Positions 39,514 through 49,820 of a DNA stretch of 64,000 nt are shown here, piece by piece. The position numbers and the translations under genes were made by a program. The notes beneath the pieces are model-generated. The model worked only from the letters and a program-made list of their open reading frames with translations. It ran no database searches and was not told where the DNA came from. How positions within the stretch are numbered: the first letter of the stretch is position 1; every line of letters starts with the position of its first letter. Source of the stretch: Poa pratensis. Lineage: Eukaryota > Streptophyta > Magnoliopsida > Poales > Poaceae. The stretch spans positions 131,657,731 to 131,721,730 of the forward strand of contig CAMZMU010000041.1 in NCBI GenBank assembly GCA_947311845.1, given 5' to 3'.

Positions 39514-42500
39514 CTAACCTCTTAGGACCCAACTTGGTTGGGGACCAACAAGCTAAAACTTGATCAATAGGTGTTGTTGGAGGTCATTGGAGACTTGGCT
39601 ACACCATGAAGAATTAAGGGATCTTCATCAATCATATTTCCCAAGCCAAGTCATTTGGATTGTCATGTCACTATCTCATATCCAATGTTCCTCCTTGCGG
39701 TAACTTGCACTTAAATTACTTATTCATTGAAAGTTGCTTGCCCCTAGAATGTGTTTGGTTTTGTTCCTTGCACATGTTTGTATATGTTGTGCTCACTACT
39801 TACATATCTTGAGTAATCTAGAATGTGTATGTTGGTTTGCACACCATGTACATGTGAGTGTGTGTTGAGCCTTTATTGCATCTTCTTGTATCTTTGTTGG
39901 CTCTTTTGAGATATTAATGTACCACCCCATTTTGGAGAGTGATATGCTTTCGGCACGTCACAATCCTAAAAATGTGCGTACATGAGGAATACCATATAGT
40001 ATTGATATTTCAAGATTATCTAGCCTCTAGGTGGTATGTCATTCTCATGAGAAATTCAAATTCTAATGTCCATTAATTATCTCTAGTTGGTTTTGTTTGC
40101 CTCTTGTTTCAAATGAAATGGATTATCACATTATGGGGGAGTAATAAGCTTTGTGCATATTACAAGCTTAGAAAATGTGAACATTTGAGGTTTTGCCACT
40201 TAGAATTGATACTCTAAATTATCTTTCCTATGTGGCATGTTGCTCAAACAAAGTTCCATTTTGCATAAAAGTGTTTCGTTGCCTTGGATCCTCTTTGCTC
40301 TACTCAAATCTATGGTAGGTTTTCTTTGCAATAGGAAAAGCCGTGATCCCATTCTTGTGCATTTACTTTCAAAGTCACTCTTGTAGATAATGCACTTCTC
40401 TTGGGGGAGCTATCCTAAAATGAGTAGAACATCGAAAGTGATGATCCCATTTGTGTGCATTTTGCATTCAAATGCAAGATCATAAATAATGCACAAATCA
40501 TGGGGGAGCTATCCTATATTATTTAGAACATTATTTGTTTTCAATTGGTATTTGATTTTTATCCCGATGATGTGTCTTTGTGTAAGACAAATCTTTTCGT
40601 CTTGGTACTCCGTGCCATCATGAAGAGTGTAGAGGGATTAGCTTATTCTTTGGAATCTTTCTCTCTTTTGGGAGTTGTTTATCTCATTCGTTGAGATATA
40701 TTTCACTTGGTATCTCTTCCGGGATTTTGTCTTTAAATCTCTTGATCTACTCTTTGTTTTGATATCTTATCAATCATGTGTTGATTTGGCTCTTGGATAT
40801 AATTTGAACAATTATCTTTATTGTCACACTCTTGTGTGCATTCTTGGTTTGCTTCGTGTTTTGTCCAAATTGTGTCTCCATTTGGTTCTTAAAGGTCATG
40901 AGCATGCATACTTACTACATGTGTACTTTATGGCATGTTTTCCTCCTTTGTTCCAATATATAGGGTAAACTCCACCGAATCCTAAATCGGCTAAGATGTG
41001 CATGAAATTCAATTTCATATCTATATGCACATATTTATGTGGAGCTTGTCCTATATATTGTAGTTCCTCTAACTACTTTGGACCCAATTAGTTTGGGAAC
41101 CATTTTGTACTTGAATTTTGTTTTAGGTACATGGAAGATGCATTGGATGCTTGTCTCATTTCGAAGGAAGATGTCTTCACCAAATGACTTTTGGAGACAA
41201 GCTATGATGGTTGATGAACTCTTGTCTACTACATCAACCCAATGCCATCTCGGTAACAAGTATCTACCCTCGCGCATACTTTTCTACGTTGCAACCTTGT
41301 GTATGTTCATTCTTGGCATGAGCTTCTTTATTTGCAATTGTAGTGGTTGTTTGCAATCTTGTTTTCAAAACATCTTTATTGCAAACATGAGTGAGGTATG
41401 ATGATTGCATATTAAGGGGAATATATTTAATCATGCCCATGATTCACCCATCCCATATATGTCAATCTAGCATTTTACTTTTTGTCAAATTCTCTCATGT
41501 GCAATATTGATGAGTTTTTCAAGATCTCTTTCTTCAATTGGCATTTCTTTGGTTTGTTATACTTGTATCTTCTCTCAAAGCATCTTAAATATCTCTTGTT
41601 CCCTTGATGATATTTGTAATGTCTTTGTATGTTGGAAGTTTTATTTACATCCAATAAGATAAAATTGAGCTTTGTGCTATGTTTTTAAAAAGCAAAGATC
41701 TCATTGGTGTATTTACTACTTCCTCTTGGATATCATGTGTTTCTTTAGTAACAAATCTTATGTGTACATGCTTCTTCGTGGACGTATATCATCATGATTG
41801 TTGTCTACTTAGAAACTTATATACACTTGACAAGTTACATCTCTTTTTGATATCCTATCTCTTTGGTGCCACATTCTTATTTCATTTTATCTCTTTTGTG
41901 GCTCCTTAAATATTTGCCTTCTGAGTGCTTGTCTCTTTTTATTTGTTTCTCGTTGCACTCATTATTGGCAAAGTTTTTTAAAAGTGCAAGTGCATGCTTT
42001 GCTTCATATCTTATGCACTCTTGCACATGTTTTATGTTTCAAACGATTATGGGGGAGTGATGATTCCATCTTTTGTGCACTTTGTATTCAAATGCAAAAT
42101 TCTAAATAGTGCACAAATATTGGGGAGCTCCTCTATTTTATTTTGAAGCATCATTCTTTTTCTCCTATCATAACATCTCTTATTCAATTGGTTCTTCGGA
42201 TTCTTGATTGCTTGGTTTTCCCTCTCATTCTTTATTACAATCTTTGAATCCTCAATATAGTTTGATTTCCCTCCAAATATTCATAAATGGATATGTGCAT
42301 TTGATTTCACTCATACTATGAGAAATGCACACACTATGGAGGAGCTCTTACTATATTGACCTTCTAAGATTTTCCTCCCATTTCGGCAATGGATGCCAAT
42401 GGGGCAGAAGTTTAGAGGGTTTCAGGAAATTTGGTTTTATGCTTTTGGTTCGTTCTTAAGCATTTGTCTTTCTTGCTCATGCATCCTTGCTTGTTTCTTT

Positions 42501-42581
42501 GCATGGTTGCATGGTTGCTTAATATTCATTATATAAACCCTTGTAAAAGAGATTGTCATCAATTACCAAAATGGGGGAGAT
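39514..42581 (+). other. Non-coding 3' interior of copy B
   Basis: No ORF with a recognisable domain. Like copy A it repeats diverged units with a GGGGGAG-like tract and ATAATGCAC/TTTGTGCAT phrases (about 40133, 40400, 40502, 42052, 42122, 42337). The last tract, ATGGGGGAG at 42571, borders the LTR. Confidence 0.7.
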
Positions 42582-44844
42582 TGAAAGAAAAACATGGTTG
42601 CCCCATGTGTAGTTTTGGTAATTAATGACAATCCTTATGGACTAATGTGTATATTAAGATATCCTTGTAGGTTTGTCCATAGGCAACACTTGAACTCCAT
42701 GTGTTGGATTCAAGGTTGAATGCCTTGAAGGTCATTGGATATAATGAACATATTTGAGATGATCAAGAAAGAAGAAAAGATATAATGTTGACCAAGGCGA
42801 AGTTGAAAAGAATGTGGATTCAAGTGATCAACACACAAAGCTAAATGTTGCACCATGTGGGATCATGTGATCCAATGGTATGGTAAGCAATTGTCTATAT
42901 AGCTTTGTGAACTAACCCATATATATGTGTGGAGTATCTATGTGGGGTTAGGTATCCTCTCATGGGCGTGCATCAAAAGGAAGGTTCCATATAGCCCATG
43001 GTGGATGACGCCAAGCGGTGGTCGTCATCAAGATAATGGTCAAGTGAAGATGTGCCTAAAAGTGGCTCTCCCATATTGTGTATGGGGGAGCATTTCACAA
43101 GTCTTCATCAAGCGGAGCGCAATCAAGAAAGGTGATCCAACTTGAGGTGATCAAGATCGTCATCATCTAGCTCAAGTGGATTGCGCAAGGCAAAGGTATG
43201 ACCTTGATAGGGTTTCCATTTTACCAGTCTCATGGTGTTAGTAAGAGACCGGATTATAGGATAGATGCCACACTTTCAAGAGGGGCTCTCGAATGAGTAA
43301 CTTGATCGTATCGTTCGGAGAGAGCTCAAACCTTTGCATACTTGGCATCATCTTTCTTGGTTCTTATTTGGCTTTCCTCCATGTGTGGTTTTTGAGCTTG
43401 TCATGATCTTCCAGACAAGCTCAAGTTTATCAAAAACGGATTTCGTATGGAAAACTTATTGCGTTTCTGGTATTGAAGGTTTTACCGATTCGACTCTTAT
43501 AAAGAGGTTTAACCTTTCCACATATGGTTTTGTGATTCATTGTTGGACAATGATGTTTCTCTGTATAATCTTAAAGAGCTCGTTGTCGTGATTCCAACGA
43601 TCCAAAGATCATCGAAAACGGAGTCCGGATGCAAAAGATATAGCCGTTTTGGTGTTTGTTATTCCTGCAGTTTTTACCCCAGCGGTAGTACCGCCCCCAG
43701 TACCGCCGGCGGTACCGGATAAGGCACCCGAATGCCCGTTTTGGGGGTACCAACAGGGGTAGTACCGCCGGGGCATTAGTACCGCTTAACCCAACGGTAG
43801 TACCGCTGCCTGGAAGCTGTTTTCATCCTGTTGTGTCTTCCGGACCTTCTTGGGGGCGGTAGTACCGCCCCGGCGCGAATCTGCACCCAACGGTTGGATA
43901 TTTGGGTGACCTATTTAAGTGGCCTTCTTCCCCAATGGTTCCCCAACCTATGAGCAAGTTTTTCCCCACCATTGTTGACCTTTTGAAGCTTGCTTTCTCT
44001 CCATCCCTCCATGATTCTTGCCTCAATTAGAGGGAAAAGAGAGTGGAGATCTAGATCTACATCTCCACCAATCAATCTCTCCACTAAGTGAGGGGAGCAT
44101 ATTGGATCTAGATCTTGGGATTCATTTGTTGTTTTCCTTGCTCTTCCTCCCATCTTCCTATATAGCATTAGTTGTTTTGGTGGGATTTGAGAGTGAAGGG
44201 CTTTGAGTACTTCTTGTGTTCTTGCCATTGCATTAGGTGCATCGGTTTGAGTTCTCCACGGTTATACGTGGAAGTAAAGTTTTGAGAAGCTTATTACTCT
44301 TTGTGGTTTGCCTCTTGGGTTGCTTGTAACCCTAGGAGGCCTTTGTGGGTTTCAGAAGCCTCAACTTGTTGCGAAGTGCTCTGGGACATTGCTGGGAGAC
44401 TCCAACTCATTGTAGAGTTCCCCGACCTTTGTGTACGGCTTGGTCAATGCCTCGAAGGTGACCTCATAGTGGAAGAGCTACGCCTTCACCGGCAAAGCTC
44501 GCTATGTGGCTCCACACTCCTCCAACGTAGACGTACTTCCCTTGGGAAGGAACTACGGGAAACATCTCCTCGTGTCCACTTTGTAGTTATCTCTATACCC
44601 GAACTCTTACTTATGCATTTACCTTTGTCGTAGCCATCGAGCTTGAAGTTATCTATCTTGCTATCACTTAGTGGTTGTTCTTGTCTAGCATAAGTCGTTG
44701 GTGCACATAGGTGAACCTAGCTTGGTTTGGTTTTGTGCTTGATAAGTTAACGTTAGTTTTATTCCGCATTTATTCTAGCCTAAACCGTAATTATTTCAAA
44801 ATGCCAATTCACCCCCCCTCTAGGCGACATCCTTTGCACTTTCA
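42582..44844 (+). repeat. 3' LTR of copy B (2263 bp)
   Basis: Starts TGAAAGAAAAACATGG and ends CTTTCA. CTATTTAAG is at 43911-43919, preceded by the same GCGGTAGTACCGC-type block (about 43678-43880) as its partner LTR. Confidence 0.9.
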
Positions 44845-45188
44845 CCAGGCTCCGCGTTAGCCGACATGTTTGCACTGCATTAAAAAGAGGCGAAAAGTTA
44901 GTACAACAAATATAAGAAAAAATCACTTAATTAAGTACTAAGATACCCCGGGCCATGCATTAGTCGCAATACCCCATATGTCCTATTTTTAGCAAAGTCA
45001 TGCTAAAATTCATGAAAAAATTCGGCATGACCTTTGCTAAGAAAGGGACATATTGAGTACCCGAATTTGCCGGAACGGAAGTTAATCGATGTTCCGGCAA
45101 TCTCAAGGGCCTCATGGGTACTTGCATAGATTTCACAAATCATATTGGCCGGCATCGCCGGCCGGCAACATCCACATACACGACAATC

Positions 45189-45300
45189 ACCACGACACGA
45201 TGGTCGTGGTAGCACAGAACACATGGTCACAAACAACCACGATGTTGGAGCATAAACAACCACGACACGATGGTCGTGGTAGCCCAGAACACATGGTCAC
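45189..45300. repeat. Two 42-bp repeats, each with a hairpin
   Basis: The units at 45189-45230 and 45259-45300 differ at one base that I found. Each contains ACCACGAC and GTCGTGGT eight bases apart or less, able to form a stem. They lie in CACTA-1's own DNA, about 320-430 bases upstream of the second gene's start codon. Confidence 0.85.
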
Positions 45301-46486
45301 CGGAGATTGAAGGGGTTAACCAATAGCTCACCAAAGGGGAACTGTATAACCAAATCGATACCAAGGGCGTCTTCTTGCCTAGCACACACAACCACCTCTG
45401 CACCTGTACAACCAAAAAAAAGAAAAGGATCATGAAGCAGAAACAAGAAAAAAAAGAACAGAAACAAAGGCAGCATCATAGGCACCAGAATACATTTGCA
45501 TTTTCTGTTTATCATATCTTAGCATTCTTAAGCCCTTCCAGATTTATAATTGACAGACTAACTAGTCCTAATTTGTACTCCATATGATAGTAGCAATTAA
45601 CAAGTATGGTTCTTATATAGACTCACTTGTACAGAACGACACATCGGAAACGGGCCAAAAACCCCATCGGCAACGGAGAAAGGGTCCGTGTCCCCGACTC
45701 CGTGACTGATGTGAAGGCCTCCATCAGTAACGGAGGCAAAAAAACCGTTTCCGATGAGGTCTCCATTTGGCAACGGTTGTGCGCAGACCTCCATTGCTTT
45801 CGTTTTCCCACATCAGATACAAGTTTTCCATCTACCCGTTTGCACTGAGCTTTTCTCATATTTCGGTTATATGCCATAATACATGAAAGGCTGATTGCAC
45901 AATGCACTAAAACGTTATTCAATTCATAACATAGAACAAATGCCATCATTACATTGGTATACAATAATATCACCGTTTTTTACAATTTGACTACAATCAT
46001 ATCTATCACACATTGGCATAATGTAATATCACCTATTACACTTTGACTACAATCATGAACTCTAAACCTATAAGCAACTAACCTAACAAGATGGAAGGCT
46101 GGCTTAATTAAGCGAGCCTTCCATCTTTGACTTGGAGCTCACCTTCTATGAGCTCTCGGTCGTCGCTGTACCCACTCCAAGACCAGTATCCACGAAATTT
46201 CCTTGCCTTAAGGTTTCTGGTTCTCGGAATGATACATTGGTACTTTTATGCAGTGTTGCCGAAATAAACTCCTGCGTGAAAGAAAAAAAGATTAGCGAAA
46301 TGTACAAAATACATCTGGATATAAAAAAATCGGTGGCTATTTTCCAGCAACTGCTTTGTTCGGTTGCCATTTTCGAGAAACTGCTAAGATCGACGGCAAA
46401 TATCCAGGAACTGCTCTGTTCGGTGGCAGACAGTTCGCATTCCTTCCTTCTCTTCTTCCTCGTTCCACCCCAATCCCCCACCCGCC

Positions 46487-47158
46487 ATGGAATACCGCAA
46501 CAGAACAACAAAGACAACTACCGTCCGTACCCACGGCACCGTTCTGGAGGTGGTGTACACGAACGAGGAGCATACCGTGGAGCGGATCCTCAACAAGTAC
46601 GAGGAATGGCTAGCAGAGGAGAAGCATCGGTTCATCGGCCTTGACATCGAGTACACCCGTAATCGTCGGCACATGTATGTCCTGCAACTCGCCATGCGCC
46701 AGCATGTCCTCGTGTTCCACTGGTGCAAGTCCAAGAAGAATTGTCCAGAGTTGGGCAAATTCTTTGAACGCAAGAATATCACCTTTGCAAGCGTGGACAT
46801 CACCAACGACAGCAAGGTGCTTTCTTCTGCCGGCTTCCACATTCCACCGGAGTACTACGTGGACATCCAACTCGTATACAAAATCAAGGGTGGAGACGAG
46901 AGGGACGGAATGGGTGATCTAGCGGCAGACCTCATCGACAAATCATACGCCAACATGAAGAAGGAGTTCCCATCCAACCAGCACAATTTTTGGGAATGGA
47001 TGCCGCTGCACAAAGTTAACCTCGACTACGCAGCAATAGATGGGTACGTGACCTACGAGTTGTATCGCACGATCCTAACCTTGAAGGACAGGCTACGTCC
47101 AACATGGCAGGAAATGCTCTGCCCTAGGTGCAAGAATGCCCTAGGTGAATTGCAATAG
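46487..47158 (+). CDS. DEDDy 3'-5' exonuclease (WRN-like) carried by CACTA-2
   Basis: An uninterrupted 223-codon ORF starting at CCCGCCATGG, a good context for plant initiation. It has the DEDDy exonuclease signature: motif I FIGLDIEYT (D53, E55), motif II in VDITNDSKVL (D108) and motif III DYAAIDGY (Y181, D185), all present. Plant proteins of this family are Werner-syndrome-like 3'-5' exonucleases that degrade DNA or RNA with two metal ions. The C-terminus carries CPRC, a CxxC pair that could bind metal. There is no helicase part and no targeting signal that I can see. A leader with three imperfect 30-bp repeats lies at about 46331-46440. The family is commonly intronless or short in grasses, so a genomic copy could have been captured. 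Expression is unknown. Confidence 0.85.
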   Translation: MEYRNRTTKTTTVRTHGTVLEVVYTNEEHTVERILNKYEEWLAEEKHRFIGLDIEYTRNRRHMYVLQLAMRQHVLVFHWCKSKKNCPELGKFFERKNITFASVDITNDSKVLSSAGFHIPPEYYVDIQLVYKIKGGDERDGMGDLAADLIDKSYANMKKEFPSNQHNFWEWMPLHKVNLDYAAIDGYVTYELYRTILTLKDRLRPTWQEMLCPRCKNALGELQ

Positions 47159-47384
47159 GCTTTGGATGTCGGTGTTTAACTAGTTTGTACAGTTGGTGCT
47201 TTAACAATAAGTGTTTGTAATTATCAGAACATGTATGTGTGAATTTGCACTAGGAATTTGTTTATGTGATGAAATGCTCATACGTAGAACCTAGTTCATC
47301 GGCATCACAGCCGGTCACAGAAAGATTTATACCTTTCAACCGGCGGGAGAGGAGGTGCAGGCCTCTGCCAGATGCGCTGCGATG

Positions 47385-47792
47385 CTACCAGCGCGCTGCG
47401 ACGCAATCACCTCCTCCCCTTCTCCTTCGTCGACATCCACCTCCTCTCCTTCTCCAGATCAGACACCACCTATAGATCCTCCACCTCCTCCAGATCGGCC
47501 ACTTCCTCCTCCAGATGGGTTTCTGCTGGTAGATCTGCTGGTAGAACCGCCGGAGGTGCTGCACCACCACCTCATGAATGACCTCCTCCACATCGGCCTG
47601 GCTCAGAAGAAGCCGGGCATCACCGGAGGAGGAGGGCGTCAGATGGTGGCGCTGCCGCATCATTAGCGGACGCATGGCCGCCCCCAGATCGACCTTCCCC
47701 TCACGAAGGGCTGCCGCTAGAACGATGCTGCCACGGCGGCTAGAGCCGCGGCCGCGATGGCCGGATCTAGAAGCGCCGACAGAGAAAGCCAT
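47385..47792 (-). CDS. Unidentified ORF in CACTA-2
   Basis: From the minus-strand ATG at 47792-47790 an ORF of about 135 codons runs to 47385. I do not recognise it. The first half is mixed composition with a short stretch that could be helical (SQADVEEVIHEVVVQHLRRF). The second half repeats W-R-R and then arginine/glycine, driven by GGAGGAGGTGG-like repeats. A TATA-like TTATATATACTG lies about 100 bases upstream on the same strand (about 47887-47898). An inverted pair of CACTA-2 subterminal motifs lies just beyond (47905-47940). It may be a first exon of a captured gene or of a reduced TnpA-type gene. Confidence 0.35.
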   Translation of the reverse strand: MAFSVGASRSGHRGRGSSRRGSIVLAAALREGKVDLGAAMRPLMMRQRHHLTPSSSGDARLLLSQADVEEVIHEVVVQHLRRFYQQIYQQKPIWRRKWPIWRRWRIYRWCLIWRRRGGGCRRRRRGGGDCVAARW

Positions 47793-47968
47793 TAGAGAGA
47801 GTGAGGAGAGTTGAAAGGCACAGTGTGTGGCGGCTAGGGTTGGAAGAGAGACAGTGAGAGAGTGATAATGAGACCGATAAGCCGGCAGTATATATAAGCA
47901 CCACATTGGCAACGGACATTTTATATAACCGTTTCCATTGCTTTTACACCAGCGAGAGAGTAAACTTA

Positions 47969-48636
47969 CTAACATACGGACTTGATAATTAAGTAAACGA
48001 TTACATATATGCTACTACTAGCAGCTGCTGATGAAGACTCGGGCTCGTCGTCGTTGTACACAAGTGCGTCCCTCCGGCATAAGGTACCGTCGAAGATCTT
48101 GATGAACAACCCGTTGTCGCCGTCGAACTCGAAGCACAAAAAGTGCCCCTGCTCAAGATTGTACGCTTGGGCGAATGACTTCCATCCCTGGCCGAGGTAC
48201 AAATTCCACCTGGCACTCACGGCGGTCTTCACCGCCCAGCTGCCGTTCTCGCAGTCCTCCATCTTCAGATGCATGGTACCTGCCACCATGCCTTGGAGCT
48301 TCTGTGTGAATGCCCTCGGGCGCCTCAGGCGGCTCTCGATGCCCTTGTGCAGGATAACCAAGAACTCGAAGCCGCGCAGCTCCGGGGACATGTCTTCAGA
48401 GGACGGTGAGGGCGACACCGACGGCGTGGCATTGCGGCTGCGCCCCTACCACGGCCGCGCCCTCGTCCACAGCCGCGCCCACGTCCACGGCCGCGACCGC
48501 TGATGGTACCTCTCGCCGGGGACATGTCTTCAGAGGACGGTGAGGGCGACACCGACGGCATGGCATTGCCGCTGCGCCCCCTACCACGGCCTCGTCCTCG
48601 TCCACGACCGCGACCGCTGCTGGTACCTCTCGCCAT
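47969..48636 (-). pseudogene. B3-domain gene fragment with RG repeats (captured in CACTA-2)
   Basis: A start at 48636 gives MARGTSSG followed by RG repeats. A tandem duplication of about 130 bp (units at about 48387 and 48521) holds a second RG run. One base differs in a C run between units and shifts the frame. In the frame open from 48418 to 47969 a plant B3 DNA-binding domain is clear (about residues 17-115): GFEFLVILHKG, then RPRAFTQKLQG, then WAVKTAVSARWNLYLGQGW, then FLCFEFDGDNGLFIKIFD. B3 proteins of this (REM-like) type bind DNA in the nucleus. As read here, the RG part and the B3 part are out of frame, so this is a broken or partial copy unless splicing restores it. Confidence 0.7.
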
Positions 48637-49398
48637 GGATTTGGACGGAGGGGATCTGGCGAAGTTTGAAAAACTGGAGGCGATGGACTGGGGCTTCAAA
48701 GAGACCGCTGCTGGTACCTCTCGCCATTTATACTCTCGGGTCTGCTCCGCCCACCTCCCCATCTGCTCATTCGCTAGCCTCCACGTATCGACATTTTCAA
48801 CGGTTGGAAAATTCTATCCGTTACCATGGAGGCAAATATTGGAAACGGACAATTTTATTAACTGTTGCCAATATAATAAGTGACGGAGATTGGAAAGGGT
48901 CCGTTGCCAATGTAGGCGGGCCAGGTCAGGTTTGTACACACCGGCCGCGCGGAAAGCGCGATTCTCCGTCGCCTAAATCCTGCCGTTGCCATAGAGGGGT
49001 ATCGGATGTGTCGTTCTGTACTAGTGACTAAACATAAAACTATCGAAGAAGTAAAGCCCGAAATGAAAATACAGATAGTGTGCAGCATACCAATGAGACA
49101 TTTTTAGTGGTAAGTACATAGGTAAAAACTCCAACATTAAAACTCCAACATTTTTAGTGGTAAGTATATAGTGCAGCATAACTGACAAGAATGGCAGATT
49201 AAAGATGACTGACAAGCATATGTTCTATAAGGTTAAGCATCCAGCATTTTTTTTACATGAAAGAAAAGGAGAGGAACATACATGAAAGAAAAAGAGAGGA
49301 ACATGAACAGCAGGGGATTTTAGAAATGCAGGATTTTAGAAATGCAGGGGATTTTAGAAATGCAGGATGTGATCTGGAGGGTGCAGGGGAACATGTAC

Positions 49399-49585
49399 CT
49401 TTGTATGCCGATGTCGATGGTGACGAGGTCGGGGTCGCGGCGAGGAGCGCGAGCGGGGCCACGAGGCTGGCCGGGGCAGACAGCGCGACGCGCGCGGCAA
49501 AGAGGAAGGGGACGGCGTCAAGGCGGGGCGCGTCCTCCTCGAAGCCTGCAACCTCCAGATGCGCGCGGGACGGCGTCGAGGCCAT
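49399..49585 (-). CDS. Possible 5' exon of the second CACTA-1 gene
   Basis: The minus-strand ATG at 49585-49583 opens MASTPSRAHLEV and 62 codons of alanine/proline-rich sequence, to a possible donor (AAAG/GTACATG at 49399/49398). The next CACTA-1 exon I can place starts near 44874, after a CAG acceptor, with its own ATG. The phase does not join the two into one reading frame, so this may be a short upstream peptide or a non-coding leader. CACTA-2 would lie in the intron. Confidence 0.3.
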
Positions 49586-49820
49586 CGGCAGCGGGGCGGG
49601 TCGAGCACGGGCGCGTGGTGGGCGGCACTGGTGCGGGTGGCGGTGGTGGTGCTCCTGGCCGTCGGTGGCGGGGCGGGTCGAGCGCGGCGGGGTGGTGGAC
49701 GCAGTGGCGAGTTGGGGCGGCGAGTGGCAGTGATGGTTGCCGAGCGATTTGGGAGTTGGGGATTTTTTTGGGAGAGAGAGGCGGGCGCGAGGAGGGCCCA
49801 CATGTAAGTGGGAGCAAAAT

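Larger units (their letters stand above)
35003..44844 (+). mobile_element. Gag-only LTR retrotransposon (copy B), nested in CACTA-1
   Basis: The LTRs at 35003-37247 and 42582-44844 both run TGAAAG to CTTTCA. A primer-binding site follows the first and AATGGGGGAG precedes the second. Flanking 5-mers are CCGGG (34998-35002) and CCAGG (44845-44849), a target duplication with one mismatch. The interior (37248-42581) has a better preserved gag than copy A and again no pol. It is inserted about seven codons into the second CACTA-1 gene, in the opposite orientation. Four differences in the first 85 or so aligned LTR bases suggest it is not very recent. Confidence 0.92.
20813..44867 (-). pseudogene. 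Second CACTA-1 gene (transposase-24/Ulp1-like type), split and degraded
   Basis: The reading starts at the minus-strand ATG at 44867-44865. After about seven codons the LTR element at 35003-44844 interrupts it. It resumes at 35002 and meets a TAG at 34939-34937. The segment to 34041 is acidic and then lysine-rich, and matches the plant transposase-24 type ORF of CACTAs. It ends at a good GT donor. The next exon starts near 33933 after CTACAG and contains further stop codons, then a coiled-coil segment (33692-33378). The block 32729-31806 is the conserved CACTA ORF2 segment ending LLVPFFPE. The minus-strand gypsy element (21146-31571) lies inside the final exon, whose end at about 21140-20813 (KEAFYVLHHIKGF and on) resembles the C-terminus of Ulp1/C48-protease-like domains. 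Both the insertions and the point stops inactivate it. Confidence 0.8.
45624..49026. mobile_element. CACTA-2: 3.4-kb non-autonomous CACTA carrying captured genes
   Basis: The ends are inverted repeats of 22 bases with a single mismatch at position 5: CACTTGTACAGAACGAC at the left and CTGTACTAGTG at the right edge. Flanking 3-mers are ACT on both sides (45621-45623 and 49027-49029). Subterminal motifs of the type TGG[CA]AACGG occur at the left (45640-45780) and right (48800-48990), and as an inverted pair in the middle (about 47905-47940). No transposase is visible. The contents are a 3'-5' exonuclease ORF on the plus strand and, on the minus strand, a B3-domain gene and an unidentified ORF. 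It lies inside CACTA-1 upstream of its second gene. Confidence 0.93.
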
